Positions 13,569-14,121 of a stretch of 14,121 bases of DNA are shown here, one piece after another. Position 1 is the stretch's first letter, and each line of letters opens with the position of its first letter. Below the pieces are notes generated by a model that was not told where the DNA came from, made no database searches, and was given only the letters and a program-made list of their open reading frames with translations. The DNA lies in assembly GCA_913031555.1 (NCBI GenBank), contig CAJWDO010000016.1, forward strand, positions 1 to 14,121. Reading direction: 5' to 3'. This DNA comes from an uncultured Alphaproteobacteria bacterium (GTDB lineage Bacteria > Pseudomonadota > Alphaproteobacteria > Puniceispirillales > Puniceispirillaceae). The position numbers were made by a program, and so were the translations under genes.

Positions 13569-14121
13569 ATGGCTTCCGACATGAACAGCACGATGATGGA
13601 TCAACGTGGCAAGAATTTCCGGATCAATGGCGACCGGCTTTGGGATTCATTGATGGAGATGGCGAAGATCGGCCCCGGCATCGCCGGCGGCAACAATCGC
13701 CAGACACTGACAGATGAGGATGCCGAGGGGCGCCGTCTTTACCAGGCATGGTGCGAGGCCGAGGGGCTGGAGATGGGGCTCGACAAGATGGGCACCATGT
13801 TCGCGCGCCGCGAGGGCACCGACCCGTCATTGCCGCCGATCATGGTTGGCAGCCATCTGGATACCCAGCCTACCGGCGGAAAGTATGATGGCGTTCTGGG
13901 CGTTCTTGCCGGACTGGAGATCATCCGCACACTGAACGAGACCGGGATCAAGACGCGCCACCCTATCGAGGTCGTCAACTGGACGAATGAGGAAGGCACA
14001 CGCTTTTCGCCGCCAATGATGGCCTCGGGCGTCTTTGCCGGCGTGCATACGCTGGACTGGGCCTATGGCCGCACCGATGCCGGTGGCAAGAATGTCGGCG
14101 ATGAACTGGCCCGCATCGGCT
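13569..14121 (+). CDS. M20-family Zn-dependent amidohydrolase (beta-ureidopropionase / carbamoylase type), cut by window edge
   Basis: Only the first 184 residues are present; family members have about 410-420. The metal-site pattern of the hydantoinase/carbamoylase branch of M20 is clear: GSHLDTQPTGGKYDGVLGVLAG (split here as His96 in GSHLDTQ and the bridging Asp107 in GKYDGVLG) and NWTNEEGTRFSP with Glu141 as general base and Glu142 as ligand. GPGIAGGNNRQTLTDED (about 36-52) is the usual N-terminal block. Enzymes of this branch hydrolyse N-carbamoyl-beta-alanine, N-carbamoyl-amino acids or allantoate. Next to preTA and rutR the best guess is the last step of reductive pyrimidine breakdown, giving beta-alanine or beta-aminoisobutyrate, carbon dioxide and ammonia. 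The ATG at 13569 follows AGGAAGGA. Confidence 0.9.
   Translation, partial: MASDMNSTMMDQRGKNFRINGDRLWDSLMEMAKIGPGIAGGNNRQTLTDEDAEGRRLYQAWCEAEGLEMGLDKMGTMFARREGTDPSLPPIMVGSHLDTQPTGGKYDGVLGVLAGLEIIRTLNETGIKTRHPIEVVNWTNEEGTRFSPPMMASGVFAGVHTLDWAYGRTDAGGKNVGDELARIG

Noticed and set aside
1..14121. Mobile element, prophage, defence or toxin-antitoxin system
   Set aside because: No transposase, integrase, terminal repeats, phage genes, nuclease/helicase modules or small toxin-antitoxin pairs were recognised; all larger genes read as metabolic, transport or regulatory.

Overview
The window looks like chromosomal accessory metabolism from a GC-rich (roughly 60 %) Alphaproteobacterium. Genus cannot be read from it. 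The basis is gene density, strong codon bias that leaves long antisense ORFs, and proteins that resemble alphaproteobacterial families (a Caulobacter XylB-like sugar dehydrogenase, DUF1185, a DUF3179 variant). No rRNA, tRNA, CRISPR array, transposase or integrase was seen, and both window edges cut through genes.

Left part (1-5236). A truncated short-chain dehydrogenase (SDR) and a small DUF3179-like exported protein lie on the minus strand, separated by an 11-bp tandem repeat array. The DUF3179 gene looks frameshifted: its signal peptide and its domain are in different frames. Divergent from them is a LysR-type regulator with a palindrome in front of it. After it, on the plus strand, come a PhyH-type Fe(II)/2-oxoglutarate oxygenase, a YczE-type membrane protein and an EntS-like major facilitator exporter. 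These three could form an oxidise-and-export cassette under the LysR protein, but no substrate can be named.

Middle part (5254-7916). A minus-strand pair encodes a spermidine-synthase-fold protein lacking the usual glycine-rich motif and a sugar 1-dehydrogenase very like D-xylose dehydrogenase XylB. A SMP-30/gluconolactonase-type lactonase is divergent from the dehydrogenase. Dehydrogenase plus lactonase is the classic start of non-phosphorylative sugar oxidation. Two palindromes lie in the shared promoter region.

Right part (7904-14121). A minus-strand operon encodes a DUF1185 protein and a D-arginine-dehydrogenase-like flavoenzyme. Divergent from it is preT-preA, the two-subunit dihydropyrimidine dehydrogenase that reduces uracil and thymine. 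Convergent with preTA is a RutR-type TetR regulator, and divergent from that is a truncated M20-family N-carbamoyl-beta-alanine amidohydrolase-like enzyme. This is a reductive pyrimidine catabolism locus; the dihydropyrimidinase is not in the window. Matches to the E. coli RutR operator (TTGACCA-N2-TGGTCAA) occur in both divergent promoter regions, and a third lies inside the rutR coding sequence. The most interesting inference is that the uncharacterised DUF1185/flavoenzyme pair shares the preTA control region and may belong to the same regulon, with a flavoenzyme whose D-arginine-recognition residues have been replaced.
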